From Urechis unicinctus (taxonomy: Eukaryota; Annelida; Polychaeta; Xenopneusta; Urechidae): DNA of 64,000 nt. The notes under the pieces were generated by a model, which was not told the DNA's origin, made no database searches, and was given only the letters and a program-made list of their open reading frames with translations. The position numbers were made by a program, and so were the translations under genes. Shown here in pieces: positions 1 to 14,800 of this stretch; position 1 is the first letter of the stretch, and the number at the start of each line of letters is the position of its first letter. Location: contig CM067354.1 of the NCBI GenBank assembly GCA_034190875.2, forward strand, positions 37,825,646 to 37,889,645. Direction: 5' to 3'.

Positions 1-279
1 ATTAACGACCCTCTTACCTGTGTTAATAATGACGTTAACGGTTAAGACGCTTTTTGTGACATTTACTCGTCTTAATCTCTTCCAACGACTTAACTATAGC
101 GGCCAAACTGCCGAAAATGACTTGATGACGTCATCCCTAGTTCAAAATCGCAAGATGCTGCGTTAACCGAGCTCGGCATCAGTTTCTTTATAAAATCCGG
201 TTTCTATCGGTTACCTGTCGTGGGCGACATCGTATGAACATGAATCGCGGACGCTGTGACTGACTGTGCTGTGTACCAG

Positions 280-3150
280 TTGGATGAGGAATTCACTTTG
301 GTTTTACGGAGCTTCGGGGAGAGGGAAGCTGCCATCGGGCCGCGCAGTTCCACTAACATCACGGTGCTCGCCAACGACGATCCTTATGGATTCTTACAGT
401 TCCCACAAGCGAATTTCACAGCTACTATTGGTAAAGTATATGATGTCTGACTTAATGCAACGCCCTTTGTAACAGATATTGTTATCACACCATGTGTTTA
501 TAAATTAGTATATTATAGCGTATGCCAGTTATTTCATAGAGAATTATTTACTGATGTCATGAAACAACTGTTTTTATTTCATAACCATATGACATACTTC
601 GTTGTGCTTGATTACTATTTTGTTGACATCAACAGACGAAAGCAAAGGTGCAAACATATTCATGGCAAGGTTACCAGTACAGAGATCTAAAGGACGTTTT
701 GATTCATCATCAGTAGCTTGGGTCATACCTGATAATTCAGATCTCTATCCCACTTCTGGTGAACTGCGCTTTGACCCCGGCGTCGGGGAAGTGGTGTTAG
801 AGGTGCAGTCAGTCCCGGATGAGGTATGTATTTGAATTACGACTACTGTCCGCTATGAGATGTCTTTCACCTAGCAATCGGTTCGCGACGGTCATATTGT
901 TAATCTCCGTATAATGTCTTATCAATCGTCTGGACAGTTACCAGAAGGTGAAGAAACGTTCACAGTGACCTTGACAGAGGTTACAGGTGACGCAAAACTT
1001 GGTGCAAACGTCACAGCAAGTATCATTATCAGAAAGAATGATGACGCAATCTACTTCAAAGGTGACAAATGAATCTCCATAGCCGTGATTTATTCACATC
1101 TTGTCCATGTGACTAAATGAATATGTAATCTTACTCTGGCGTAACCTTCCCAGAGCCGTCTTTGATCTACGCCGTCGAACCGAGCACATTGACCTTGACC
1201 GTGGTGAGGGACGGGCCCACTGACGTCATCGCCACTGTCCGCTATAAGACAATGGATGATGTAGCAACAGAAGGTAAACGTTGGTCCCCTTCTCCGATGC
1301 ACCAGTCAATACAGAGGCTACTCACTGACTCAATCGTGATGTTTAATGATAGGACATGGTTGATCTTAGTCCTGCGCAGACGTATCATTTCATTCGCCCT
1401 CTAGGGCTAGGTTCATCTGATCGATGGAGTGAATGCTGAAAAAACGTATTCGCTATTTGTCGTGAGCAGGTGGCCGGGACTATGTCGTCATAACGGAGTC
1501 GCAAATTCTGTTCGACCTCGGTGAAGCGGAGAAGACAGTTGACGTGAGGGTACTGGATGACGTCAGCGCTGAGCCGGACGAGTCGTTCTATGTCGTGCTC
1601 TACGAGCCAGAAGGTGGGGGTGTTGGATAAGGATGGTCGGGGTGCCTATTCTCAGACGTCTTGAGTAAAGGAGCGTTCATTATTTATCTGCTAGTGTGGG
1701 TCGGGGAAATCCGAATCCTCTTTGTGGAGAGGGTCATGCAGTAGGGAGAAGGGCCAAAGTACGTTATTAAAGCATGTACGCAAACTTTTTGTAACTAACA
1801 CCAGCAAAAGAACAGAAAACCAAAATGAAATATTCGGCGGGAGGGTGAGACGCTTCTAGACGCTTTTTCGGAAGGGTTGGGTTGGAGTGAGAGGTCAACG
1901 AAAATCCGATCCCTCAAACTCCAAGTAATCCAGTCTCCCACGGCAGATAAATGATAAACGTTTCGTTATTCATTCCCCTGGTTTCATGTATGTTATAAAC
2001 AACAATCATTACGACGGGGTAGGGGGGGATTAACATAAGTATATTTGTTGGGTTGACCTCGTAAGTGGTTGATTGCAGTTTCTCATCGTATAACATGTCG
2101 CTATTCACAGGTGACGTGGTCGTGTATGGTACGCCGAATGCCACTATAATCATTATTGCTAACGACGACGCAAACGGGGTGTTCAGCTTCGCCCCGCCCA
2201 TGATGCTACAAACCCAGGAAGGAAATGCTGTCCAGTTTGAGTAAGCACTGACAAATCCGAGCCTCATTCGCCAGAATTCTGATAAACATTGTTCGCTTGT
2301 GACAGTGCTGACCCTGTGGTAGTGTATTTACTCTTACTTGTCATCAGGGTCAGAAGATCGATCGGTAAATACTACGACGCCTTCGTGTTTTACGAGATCT
2401 TGGATCTTTCGACCAGACAGCTCGTTCCGAACAATACAGACTTTGTCAGCAACGTCGGCTCGGTCCACTTCAAAGATCTGCAGGAGCTGGGTTACCTGAG
2501 CGTCGTAGCTGCAGAAGATGGGCTGCCTGAGTTCAACGAGTCCTTCTTGCTACGCCTACAGCATGTAACAGGTAGTCAACTCGGCGTACAATAGCGTCAG
2601 CCCGGAGTCCTCGATTTTAGCTATTCAAATGATACAAGTGGTTAGTAATTGATGCTGTATGTAGGATAAACCCCCACTCTTAGTCTTACATATATTCCAT
2701 TTACGTGCGACTAACGTTCGCTTCCACGAGTTTGCCATTTTATTGCATGTGAGTAAAACCTCTTTCCTTGGCACCATTGGTGAGGCGACACCACAGAAGA
2801 TAAATGCTACGCATATCACACATGCTAGAGATTTTGCTTATTTTCAGAGCGTAATTGTGGGTGTGTCTTTGTTATGTATCGCCAACATTGCATTATGAAG
2901 TAGGCATGGGACATATATTGGTTTCGATGCTTCAGTGACCAAGTCCTACCTCCTCCCGGGGCGGATCAGTGCCTCTGATCGGGAGGTCCAGTTGGAGGTA
3001 GAGGCTAGTGATGACCCTCATGGCGTGTTCCTCTTCCCTGTGTCCTCCTCGGAGGTGGTTATAGCGGAGGACGCGCTTGTGGGGGAGGAAGATCTGACGA
3101 GAGTCACTCTACCTGTAAAGAGGGACCGCGGCAACTCCACCCTGGTTCAG
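280..3150 (+). CDS. ADGRV1: ADGRV1 exons 1-8 of window: Calx-beta repeats before the LamG domain
   Basis: Exons 280-430, 636-823, 938-1061, 1154-1273, 1470-1613, 2111-2240, 2348-2571 and 2936-3150. Phases chain without a break (for example ATT G + AC at 430/636). Calx-beta signatures are visible: [30 protein letters not shown] and [12 protein letters not shown] at the acidic calcium-binding turn, and [20 protein letters not shown] and [10 protein letters not shown] at the domain borders. These extracellular beta-sandwich repeats form the stalk of the receptor. The exon upstream of 280 is outside the window or in its first 279 bases unseen; I found no acceptable exon there. Confidence 0.9.
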
Positions 3151-5802
3151 GTAGGCACCAATCAGCAATGGTTGGTACTAGCAACAGCCGTATATAGCGG
3201 CCTAATATAACAAGCACATACAACAGCCTTATACTGCGGCCTAATATAGCAACTACATACAGCAGCCCTATACTGCGCCCTTATATAACAACTACATACA
3301 ACAGCCCTATACTGCGGCCTAATATAGCAACTACATACAACAGCCCTATACTGCGGCCTTATATAACAACTACATACAACAGCCTTATACTGCGGCCTAA
3401 TATAGCAACAACTACATACAACATACTGCCCTTATATAACAACCACATACAACAGCCCTATACTGCGGCCTATATAATACAACTACATACAGCAGCCTTA
3501 TACTGCGGCCTTATATAACAACCACATACAACAGCCTTATACTGCGGCCTTAACAGCCTTATACTGCGGCCTTATATAACAACTACATACAACAGCCCTA
3601 TACTGCGGCCTTATATAACAACTACATACAGCAGCCTTATACTGCGGCCTTATATAACAACCACATACAACAGCCTTATACTGCGGCCTTATATAACAAC
3701 TACATACAACAGCCTTATACTGCGGCCTTATATAACAACTACATACAACAGCCTTATACTGCGGCCTTATATAACAACCACATACAACAGCCCCTATACT
3801 GCGGCCTTATATATACACAACCACATACAACAGCCCTATACTGCGGCCTTATATAACAACTACATACAACAGCCTTATACTGCGGCCTTATATAACAACT
3901 TCATACAGCAGCCTTATACTGCGGCCTTATATAACAACTACATACAACAGCCTTATACTGCGGCCTTATATAACAGCTGCCTTGTAAGGAACCAGTTTGC
4001 CCATCTATGACATTAGTCACTGATGTGATCATTGATGTGGTGTATGTTTCCTTCACCAGGTGGCGTGGGAGGCCTTCTCCTACCAGATAGCGGGGGCCGG
4101 AAGTCTACCTCAGCTCATAGACCTCTTGTTCGTCGCCGACGTGCCACAGGAGGTTGCCGAGTCGCCTACAATTAGACGCCCTGGTACGGGCACCAAAGTG
4201 CTCCTCTTCACTGGATGTGATGGTGAGTGGAGCACCAGCACGGTCAACTTCTCCCTCATCATATACCTTTCTGTCATGATATGCCTCTGATTCCATATAC
4301 CCTCCTGTCGTGATATGCCTCTGATTCCATATACCCTCCTGTCATGATATGCCTCTGATTCCATATACCCTTCTGTCATGATGTGCCTCTGATTCCATAT
4401 ACCCTTCTGTCATGATATGCCTCTGATTCCATATACCCTCCTGTCATGATATGCCTCTGATTCCATATACCCTTCTGCAATGATATGCCTCTGATTCCAT
4501 ATACCCTTCTGTCATGATATGCCTCTGATTCCATATACCCTCCTGTCATGATATGCCCCTGATTCCATATACCCTCAAGTCATGATATGCCTCTGATTCC
4601 ATATACCCTTTTGTCATGAAATGCCTACTACTTCTTATTCCTTTAGTTATGACGTGACCCCTCCATATATGCCTTACCTAATGTTATCTCATCATCTCCA
4701 CCACGAGTCCCCCGTCATGATATACCCTCACCCTCCTTCATAATATACCATCCGTCATGATATACCATCCGTCATGATATTCCATCCGTCGTGATATACC
4801 ATCCGCGATGACAAACTCTCCGTCATGATATTCCCTCGTCATATGATATGCCTTCGTCATGATATGCCTTCGTCATGATATTCGCATGTCATGATATTCC
4901 CTTGTCATGATATACCCTCGTCATGATATTCCTTCGTCATGACTCTAGAGCTGGACACGTTGATGCTATAATTTGTCCTACACATGCGTCTACAAGATAC
5001 GGTAACCCCACAGTAGCTGTATATTTGCCCCTATGACCACGGCCCCTGCTGCAGGATGTCTGCTGAGTGTGGACGCTATGTACCAGCCCAGTCCGGCCGT
5101 CATCACCAGCGGCTTCAGCATTGCCGTGTGGATCCAGCCCCGGCCCAATTCAGCCGGCTACATCATGGCCAAGTCCAGCCCCGACCTCACCAAAGTCTAC
5201 TACGGGCTGCGTGTGGCGCTTGTCAACAGCCAAGCCTTCAGCAGCGTCAGTCTGGAGCTCACCTACACCGTGAATAGCGCGACGGTAAGTCTGAAACTCA
5301 CCTACGTAGTGAATAGCGCGGCGGTAAGTCTGAAACTCACCTACGCAGTGAATAGCGCGGCGGTAAGTCTGGAACTCACCTACACCTTGAATAGCGCGGC
5401 GGTAAGTCTGGAACTCACCTACACCTTGAATAGCGCAACGGTATCTGTCTGAAACTCACCTACACGGTGAATAGCGCGGCGGTAAGTCTGGAACTCACCT
5501 ACACGGTGAATAGCGCGGCGGTAAGTCTGGAACTCACCTACGTAGTGAATAGCGCGGAGGTATGATATAGAGATGCTTCCCTTACGCTGGCAACGAACAC
5601 CACATTGACGGTAATGATGATAACGACGATAGTTATTATAATACTGACAAATTTTATTAACAACGTTCATGGCAATTATATGAAGCTGCGGTATATTGTG
5701 TCGATCGCTGCTGGGATGACGTTGATGATGACGCTAAAGATGACGATCAAGTTGACAGTGACCATGATAAAGATGCAGACGATAGTGTTGATGATAATTA
5801 GA

Positions 5803-5874
<72 letters not shown>

Positions 5875-8800
5875 CAGGCTAGCCTGGCGGCTGCTCGATC
5901 CATCAACGATGACCTGGTTGATGACGCCTGGCATCATCTCGTGGTTACCATTGACGACGGGGAGGCTGCGTTCTATGTGGATGGTACCAGTATAGGTGTC
6001 AGGTAGGCTTCTGAGTGTAACACTGCCTCTTCCCTGACCCACCAATAGCTACGCGTGATACGTCATAGTGCCCAGCTTATTGTGAACACAGCAGTATGCT
6101 GTACACCTAGAAGGTCTCGGCTGATGGAGCTGTGTTTGTGTTGACAGTCAGTTGGCAGCCACGTCAGTGCATGACGGACCCGGTCCACTGACGGTGGGCG
6201 GACTGGCACCTGGCATGGGGCTGTATGAAGGAGCCATGCAAGACCTGCGACTCTTCTACTCCAAGCTCGACATGGGGTATGTCTCCACATCCGCTAGCTC
6301 AACCAAACATCTAGTTTAAACATTAAGGAAGACAAATTTTGATTAAATTCTACCATGTTCAGTTTTAGTTCTAATTTATTGATATTGTAATGTGTTTGGT
6401 GATTTGTTGATATTGGAACGTGTATAGTGATTTGTTGATATTGTAACGTGTATGGTGATTTGTTGATATCGCAATGTTTATGGTGATATATTGATATCGG
6501 AATGTTTATGGTGATGCAAAAATGTGTGTTCTCGTGTAATTGTTGATTGGTCCTTGTTGATTCATTACGGAGGTTCATTGGGAATAATATTAATGGAATA
6601 ACACCCTATCCACCATGTGCTTTCTGTGCGTTCGTCAGAGAGTTGCTGGAGTTATACCACACACCATCCCGTGAAGATATCAGTCCTATATCAGGCTACG
6701 TGACATTCAGTGAAGGCGAGACGACCAGTTACATCAGCATCTCTTCACTGCAGGACAATGAGGAAGAAGCTAACGAAGTGTTCAGCATCAAGCTGATCTC
6801 GGCGCGAGGTGGCGCTAGAGTGGACGATGCTGCCTACGCGGCAACGCTAACAGGTAAGGCTGTCTACGATTATAACTCCGGAACGAGGTTATTCCCCTGG
6901 TGTCCCTCTATAACAATCTGTTAAGGCATTCCTGATCAGAGCTGACCGTAAAATGGGACTCAAACTACGATTGTGGATTAGTAACTATTATGGATGCGAT
7001 TTTGTTTATATAACTGAAGTTTTTCAGCACAACTTCCACCAGACACAAATTAAGATACCATTCGTGGATATGACTATTTGTCTCCTGTGTTGCAGTTTTG
7101 AAGAGCGACAATGCCAACGGCCTGTTTGGCTTCAGTTCGCCCTGCACGACATCGACCCCACTTAACGAGTCGGCCGTCTTCACGTGCCCCATCACACGGC
7201 GGCGCGGGGATGCTGACAGCGTGTTGCTTACGTGGGAGGTCATGCGCAGTGTCGGCATGGGACAGGTGCTCGCCACTGACGACTTCGTCAACGCTACGGG
7301 CCAGTTACAGTTCATCTCCGGCCAGCGAGACCAGGTAGGTCATGGTATAACTACGACCATATAACCACACCACACGTGGTTATATGGTCGAGGTATAACC
7401 ACGACCATATAACCACATCACACGTGGTAATATGTGACGTTGTTATAAGCAATGCAATTTTCACCTCAGTCATTACGATGGCTTTTACAATCAAGTGACT
7501 ATGTGGTGTGACGTGTGATGATTGTGGCTAGCTGCTGACGATAGAGGTGCTCGATGATGACTTGCCGGAGTTGAGTGAGGTCTTTGTGGTTCACATCGTG
7601 AGCGTGGTGTCATCGGACGGGGAGCCAGGCTCCACACCGACCAGCGGTGCTAGTATCGACCCTCTCGCTAACTCACAAAACATCACCGTACCCGAGAGCG
7701 ATCATCCCTACGGTCTCCTCCAGTTCAGTACCTCCGCAGAGCCTCCTGGTCCCGGCGACCCTATGGTACCTCCTGCAGATCGTCCTCCACAGGTAGTTAC
7801 CACCTATTCGCAGAGAACGACTTATGCAGCTGATGTCCAGTTGAATACCTGTTAATACAGCTGCAACATTTGTAACTGTCTATCTTCTTATATGTCGGAC
7901 ATAAGAATTGGGACATTCTAAAGACTCTTTGTATAGGGGTTTGAGCTGAGGTGGTCATCTGAAGGTCACGTGTCAGATGTGGTCCTTAACTAAAACTTCC
8001 AATAAGTCACTCATGGAAGATTAATTGGGTTTCCTCTACAAATTCATGTTATATTTAATGTTATAAAATAACTCAACAGCGGCCTCCAAACGCTTAGCAC
8101 CAAAGTTTAAAATGTGTTTCCTTTGTATAAGGACTTCTCAATAAATAGCGGGTCGCCCTGTGGACGTTTACACCTGTAGTCCTGGGTCCATGCCTCTTAA
8201 CGTGTTACAGGGTGTATATATCGCGACGATTACACTAAGGATAGCTTTGACGTCACATGTATGGATATGTTACAGGTGGAGGTGGAGGAGGAAGTAGGAC
8301 TGGTGAGGCTGAATGTGGTGAGGGCACAGGGCCTCCTTGGAGAGGTCAGCGTCGAGTGGAGGACGTCTGATGACACCGCCAAAAGTGCGGGCAAGGTACC
8401 TGCCGACTATCAGGTGAGTGAGTCGTACTCGAATGTGTGTAAAGCGGCTTCATGGTCTGTGAAGCTCTGTGAAGCTGAGGGGACTCGGCGATGACGTCTC
8501 TCACCAGTTTGTCTTTTTCATGGCGAGGCCCTTTAAGCAATGGACAGTGGTGGATCTTTTGGAGTGTCCTCTACGCTGTTGATCTTTGTGACGGATCTGA
8601 GAGAGTGACACTGTCTTCTCCTTCTTTGATCTTTGTGACGGATCTGAGAGAGTGACACTATATTCTCCTCCCTTGATTATTGTGAATGATCTGAGAGAGT
8701 GACACTGTCTACTCTTCCCTTGATCTTTGTGATGGATCTGAGAGAGTGACACTGTCTTCTCCTCCATTGATCATTGCGATAGATCTGAGAGAGTGACACT

Positions 8801-11800
8801 GTTTACTCCCCCCTTGATCATTGTGATGGATCTGAGAGAGTTACACTCTATTCTCCTCCCTTGATCATTGCGATGGATCTGAGAGTGACCCTGTCTACTC
8901 TACCCTTGATCACTGTGATGGATCTGAGAGAGAAGTACGCTGTCTATTCTTTCCTAGATCATTGTGATGGATCTGAGAGAGTGACACTGTCTTCTCCTCC
9001 CTTGATCATTGTGATGCATCTGAGAGAGTGACACTGTCTACTCCTCCCTTGATACTGTGGTGGATCTGAGAGAGTGACCCTGTCTATTATGCTCCCTTGA
9101 TCACTGTGATACATGAGAGATCTGAGTCACTGTCTCAATACTGTGATATGATCTGAGAGAGTGACACTGTCTATTCTTTCCTAGATCATTGTGACGGATC
9201 GATGACATTGTTTTTCCTTAGATTAGAGTGATGAATTATAGAGTGACACTGTAATCCATCATTATACGTGTGGAATTACTGAGAGAGGGACAAATTGTCA
9301 TTTCTACAACGTTTGCGCGATTCATCTGTGAGAGTGCGATCAACACACCCAATCTGTATCGAGTAGAGTGACATGCTCCCTTGATCAACAAAATAGATCT
9401 GAGTAATCTCAATGCACCTGAGCGGCATATAGATTAGAGGGGGGGCCACGGGGCTGCATCCATCATTAACGTGCTTAACGCTTACCAATCATAGAGCCTG
9501 CTCAGTAAGGCTCCTGCACCGGGTCCTAACATGTAACATCTCCAAAATGGTATAATTGTCGATATGCAATGTTGACAACATGGTTCAGTTTATGATCAGC
9601 AGCATGTATCTATCCCTAACTCAGTTATTGCTATGCGACATATACACCAATTTACTAGCTGTAGATATCCGACACAGCCAATTATGACTCAATCACGACC
9701 CAGTTGGAGGTATATGACATTTGCTAGCCGTGGCTTTCTTGTGGATATTCAGTATTTGCAATCATGGTCTTGTTCTATACATCCTAGTAGAAAAGTATGA
9801 CACGACTGCGGACACAAAACTTCCACAACAACTGTGTAAGGACCGTGGTCATCTTTGATGGACGTGTTGGTCAGGTTCATTAGATCAATGCGTGATGGCC
9901 CAGTTGGGACTTTTCAATATTTATCTACTGTGGTTTTGTCTTGTTAGTAAAATATGACGTTGTTTGACGTTCAGTCCTTTTGTCGAGCATGTTATTCATC
10001 ATCGTCTATTATCGACTTACTCTCCCCTAATAATCCTCTGCGTCAAGCAATGTTTTTATTCAGAAAACCACTTATAAGAATGATTGTATACAGATCGTTT
10101 GCAACCACTGTATATTTGGCAGATCGAGGAAAGTTGCGAATGCAAACCAAAGTGTTGCCTATATGTGTTTGGCTTGCCGGAGCATAACAAGCCGCTCAGA
10201 AAGTGCTTCATCACTCAGAAAGGACGATTTCTCACAGCCATCTACGTCTCTATATCCTCACCCATTCCACACCAATCTGTTTGCGTTTCGTAATGAACAG
10301 ATGCTCACCAGAGCGGCTCTCTGCAGCGGAAGGTTTTTCTTGGCGGTGCTGTTTGAAGGAGAGCGCTGCTGTCGAGGGGAAGCATCATTGTTTAATGCTT
10401 GTTGACGGGGAACATCATTGTTTAATTAAAGGGTTACGGTAGCAATTATCGCGCATTGTATTGTTACGGGGCGTTCATCCAATCAAAGCTTGCCATGTAA
10501 AGAGCGCCCTCTGCATGTCTGCCACGATGGAATATTAACTGGCGAATGCGTGTGTGGTCGGCTGAGCGCATGGCCTCGATTAGCGGCACAAAACACACAG
10601 CTATTTGTTGTTGCGCTGGTTTTCATTGGAGGACGGCTGTACCTTAAATCCTCGTGCGCCCAAAACATGAATCTGAACATTATATGATTCGAGCAGAATT
10701 GATCGAGTTCAATTCCCGCTATCCTCTCTCAGCTGAGAGGTTGCGCCATCTGGAGAGTGTATCGATTGTAATTTGAAGCTACCACTGTCGGGACAAATGG
10801 CATGTGTGAGTCTGTCAGATCGTCTTTCCTGGCCCCTGTGCCATGAAACATGAATTAATTTCGTGTTGTACTCAACTCGTCAGCAGCTCGCGACGGTAGA
10901 CGCGGTCACGTTTCGCCGACGTGATTAACTATCAACTCTCAATTAGTACAGGCCAAATGAGCATCGGGTTGCCATGGAGCCAGTGTACACGTGGTATGAC
11001 AATAGCAGTTGTAGAGTGTACATGAAACAGAGGGGTTGGAAAAAAACAAACTTTTTTTCTTCAAATAAAAGTGTATTTAAGCAAGAAAACTGGTAATGGT
11101 AACGTGTTAGTCAAGAAAAGTGTTTCGACTGACAGGCCGATACGCAGTATACGGCAAAGTAATGAAGGTACCAGCTCACAGTACTATCTCCACAGTACAT
11201 CTACAATCATCCAGCGAATAGGAACTCTACAGAAAGCACTTCTGTTGGGATACGCAGAAGAATTTGGGTACTTTTCAAACATTATACGGGGACGTTAAGC
11301 AATGTTTTATGTGATGCCTACAAATCAGTATTTGGCAGAATAAGAGAGGTTACGTGGCGTCGGCCTCATGCAACAATTATTACAACTGAACGTGCACGAA
11401 GAGCATGTTAAATAGCTCTTCAAATTCAGTTAATGATCAACCTCACACATCAAAGATAATCGGCACATTCCGTTCGTTTTTGGCAACTAAGCTTACTGAG
11501 TTTCATTATGATGAAGTAATTGCGAACATCGTAAGCAGCCGTACGTACACCGCCTCCAGCGCTGGTCACTCGACTCAAACATGCACGACGCGATGAGTTG
11601 AGGATGACGTCATCGCTCCCGGTGCCGAGCACGCTAGAGAAGCTCCATTTCGCAGATGAAGTTATGGTCGTCGGAACACATGGCATCGTGCCAGTGGTAG
11701 TCGGCAGGTCTATAGAGCATCATGCAATGCATGGAAGAGCGGGAGTCCGGCTGGTTGGGGGCCCAGCGAGTGTACTGCATGGGACGCAGATGATGCTTGC

Positions 11801-14800
11801 TTGTCCACATCCACTTCCGGCTGCGCACGATGTAGTTTCCGCTCGTCCACCAGCCCTTAGGATGCTGGTATACTGCAAAGAGACAAGAAAGATTGAGAGG
11901 GAAACTCAACGGAATTCAGTCATTAAACTACTTCCGTGCATTTGACGAAGTTTATTCGCGTTTCAAAATCTGATTAATCAAAGTAGTGTTTGGAGCACTT
12001 GTTGGGCGTTAGTAGGGTGTATGAACAAGGAATAGCGAGTTATAGCAGGGGAAAAAACATACATCGTGCAGAGAAAGTCATTTAGGACCGAGAAAAATAT
12101 GTTGAGAAGAGAGAAGAGTATTTATACATCATTGATTCTGGCCCTCTTTGATTGCGCTATCAGTAGGTCGGACAGCCGGAAGTGGGCAGGCATCAAGCCG
12201 ACTCATTCACGCCGTACATGCGCGCGTCCCCCGTACCAACCTGTGTGGTAGACGCCCTGACGACATTAAAACGTCCGTTGTTACCGTGAAGCTGAATGTT
12301 TTTTTCCTCATCCACCAGGTACGATGCCGCTTTTATTACTGCTTCGTGTGGCCCAATGTGCCATGCTCCCAGGCTCCCGGGACAACCCACCAACTCACTA
12401 ACCACTCTCCCGAACATTCCACCCACTTACTTCCCATATTTCATATCTATCAGTTCCCCAGGCACACAGCAGAGATAAAGGAAACACTTGCGGATGATTA
12501 TGTGGGGATACCATTAATAACATGTACATCAACCGAATGATACGTTCAACACTGAAACCCTTACTCTGGTCGCAGAAAAATGTTGTCAGATTTTGTATCA
12601 ACAGCGCGAGAATTTGACGCCTTCCCTCCTGGGGCGGGGATGTAGCTAACCGGGGGAATTGCCGTATCCAGCTGTGTGGTGGCCGCTTATTTGGTGGTTA
12701 GTGTGGGGTGAGGGGACGTGGGTGAGTGGGGGGCAGAATTCCTGGATATTCATTGATATCATCACTATACGTTTTAGTCATTATTTTTCGCCTTGACTAG
12801 CGCTTGTGCACAGCCAATTCAATATTCAATGTTTGAACAATGGTAACTCTATATTAATTCACGTCTTAAGATAAGGGATACCAGTGAATGATTTGGCCGA
12901 AAAGACAACCACACACGCTGTGCTATAAAATGCCAGCTTCTAGCTGGAGTCCGGCCTAGTACAGAGCATATGTCTACTTCCGCACAACTCAACCGAAGTT
13001 GATCGAAAGATCAGTGAGTGCCAGCTTTTGATACTTCACGCATGCGCCTCATTCGAACTAGCAAACAGGAAGTTCAGAAAATAGTGGCGGGTATTAAATG
13101 AAGACTGACAGAACGCACGTAGGGGTCGCTCCTTGGTACCTGAGCGGTCCGCGCTGCGTTGTGCATCCATCAACGACGCGCGGCAGACTCACTGACTTCA
13201 TGAGGAACGGCTTCCCATCAATCTCAATAACGCATCGTGCAACATCACTCTGCTTACATACACCTTACAAATTGCCTTTCGGGTTTTCTGTCAAAACTCA
13301 TTTTTGTAAACGCCTCTATTTCAGAAACCACGAACATTTCGCCGTGAAATACAGACACCCTTAAGCTTCTGGGTCTTCCCATTTGTCATTCTGACATCCT
13401 TTGTAAACAAACAATATTGATTACTAATGTGAAAGAGAAGAAACTGATAAAAGGGAGGCATATCCTTGCTCCATGAAGAGCGAATCCGCTATTAACATTT
13501 ATGGGTATACGGAAATTTCACATTTACGAGGATATGTGGCAATTTGAACAATATGATATATGGTAGGGTTGTGAGTGTCAGAACTACGGAATTTAAAAAA
13601 AGCACTTTCTTAAAGACTTATCATGCCTTGGAACAACTTGCCAAGTGGTTGCTTATTAAACAATATAACGGGTGCATTCTATCCTTATTAGCATCTGATT
13701 GGGTAGCTTGGTGCTAGTAACTTAGCGTGATATGAACATCCCATTGGATTCAGCTGTATGAAGACTAGTGTGACTGGTAAGCTGTCCACCGTGTCTACTC
13801 ATGACCAGTCAGTCCTGGGTGGGGATCTTTGTTAAAGCCTTGGCAGATCACCCTAACAAATCTTTCGCATAATCTGAGCTATACTGCCTACTACAAGACG
13901 TGATGAAACCCCCTCCCCCTCTGCACCCCTATAAAGCCCGCTCGGTAGCTGCTACGCGATTGCTGAACGGTGTTACAAAACGTATGTCTCATAAATACTG
14001 AGGCTGTTCTTTAATAAAAAGCCTCAGGAGAGGCGGTCGCTGTGGCTTCACCATGCCACCGGACCTGTTTTTTCACTGCTGATATTGACACGACATCGCG
14101 TACGGTGATCCCTTTGAATCTGTCGCGAGCTGATCCCATGAACTAGCCCTGCCACCGACCTAATGACAAGTCACACTTTCCGTACCTACCCCTGTTTCCT
14201 TAACACAACCAAATAGATGCATGAACTGGGAATAAAAGGCGGACTCTGAGTAGCTCTAGTCGGCCAATCCATGGGAATGACACCCGCCCTACGCATCTTC
14301 TCCCTCCATTCCATCCCTTCAGAGACCGGGCTATGAAAGATCAAAGAGGAGACGGGGGAATGGTGTGACTGATTCACGGAGGGAACGGGCCTCAAGGAGT
14401 CATTTCATACATCTCTCTCTTTAAAAGCGATGGCGTCACAGGCGGGGTAGTGGTGGTGCTGGTAGTTAAGATGGGGGTAGTGAGGTTATTGTTGCTGATG
14501 ATGCAGTCAAATATGATGCGGCTGGTATAAGCGTTGATGGTGATGATGGTATGTTCAGTTGTGATTTTACTGGGTAAAATACAGTCCGTGATGATACAAC
14601 TAGTGATGATGATGCTAGTTGATGCTAGTTATGATGAAGATAGTGATGATGAAACTTGTGACAACGATGCTAGTTATACAATGAGTGATGATGATGCTAG
14701 TTATGGTTTAGCTAGTGATGAATACACTTGTTATGATGTAATTGTGGATGATGATGCTAGTTATGATGTTACTAGTAATGATGATGCTAGTTATGATATA

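Noticed and set aside
2625-2819. Short minus-strand ORF between ADGRV1 exons
   Set aside because: No motif, no splice support, within an intron.
5605-6006. ORF with a long Met run, or a poly-His/poly-Ile protein on the other strand
   Set aside because: Reads through the (ATG)24 microsatellite into a real exon; no coding character before 5878.
13990-14040. Stem GAGGCT...AGCCTC as a histone-type 3' stem-loop or terminator
   Set aside because: Sequence and loop do not fit the histone consensus and no histone gene is nearby.
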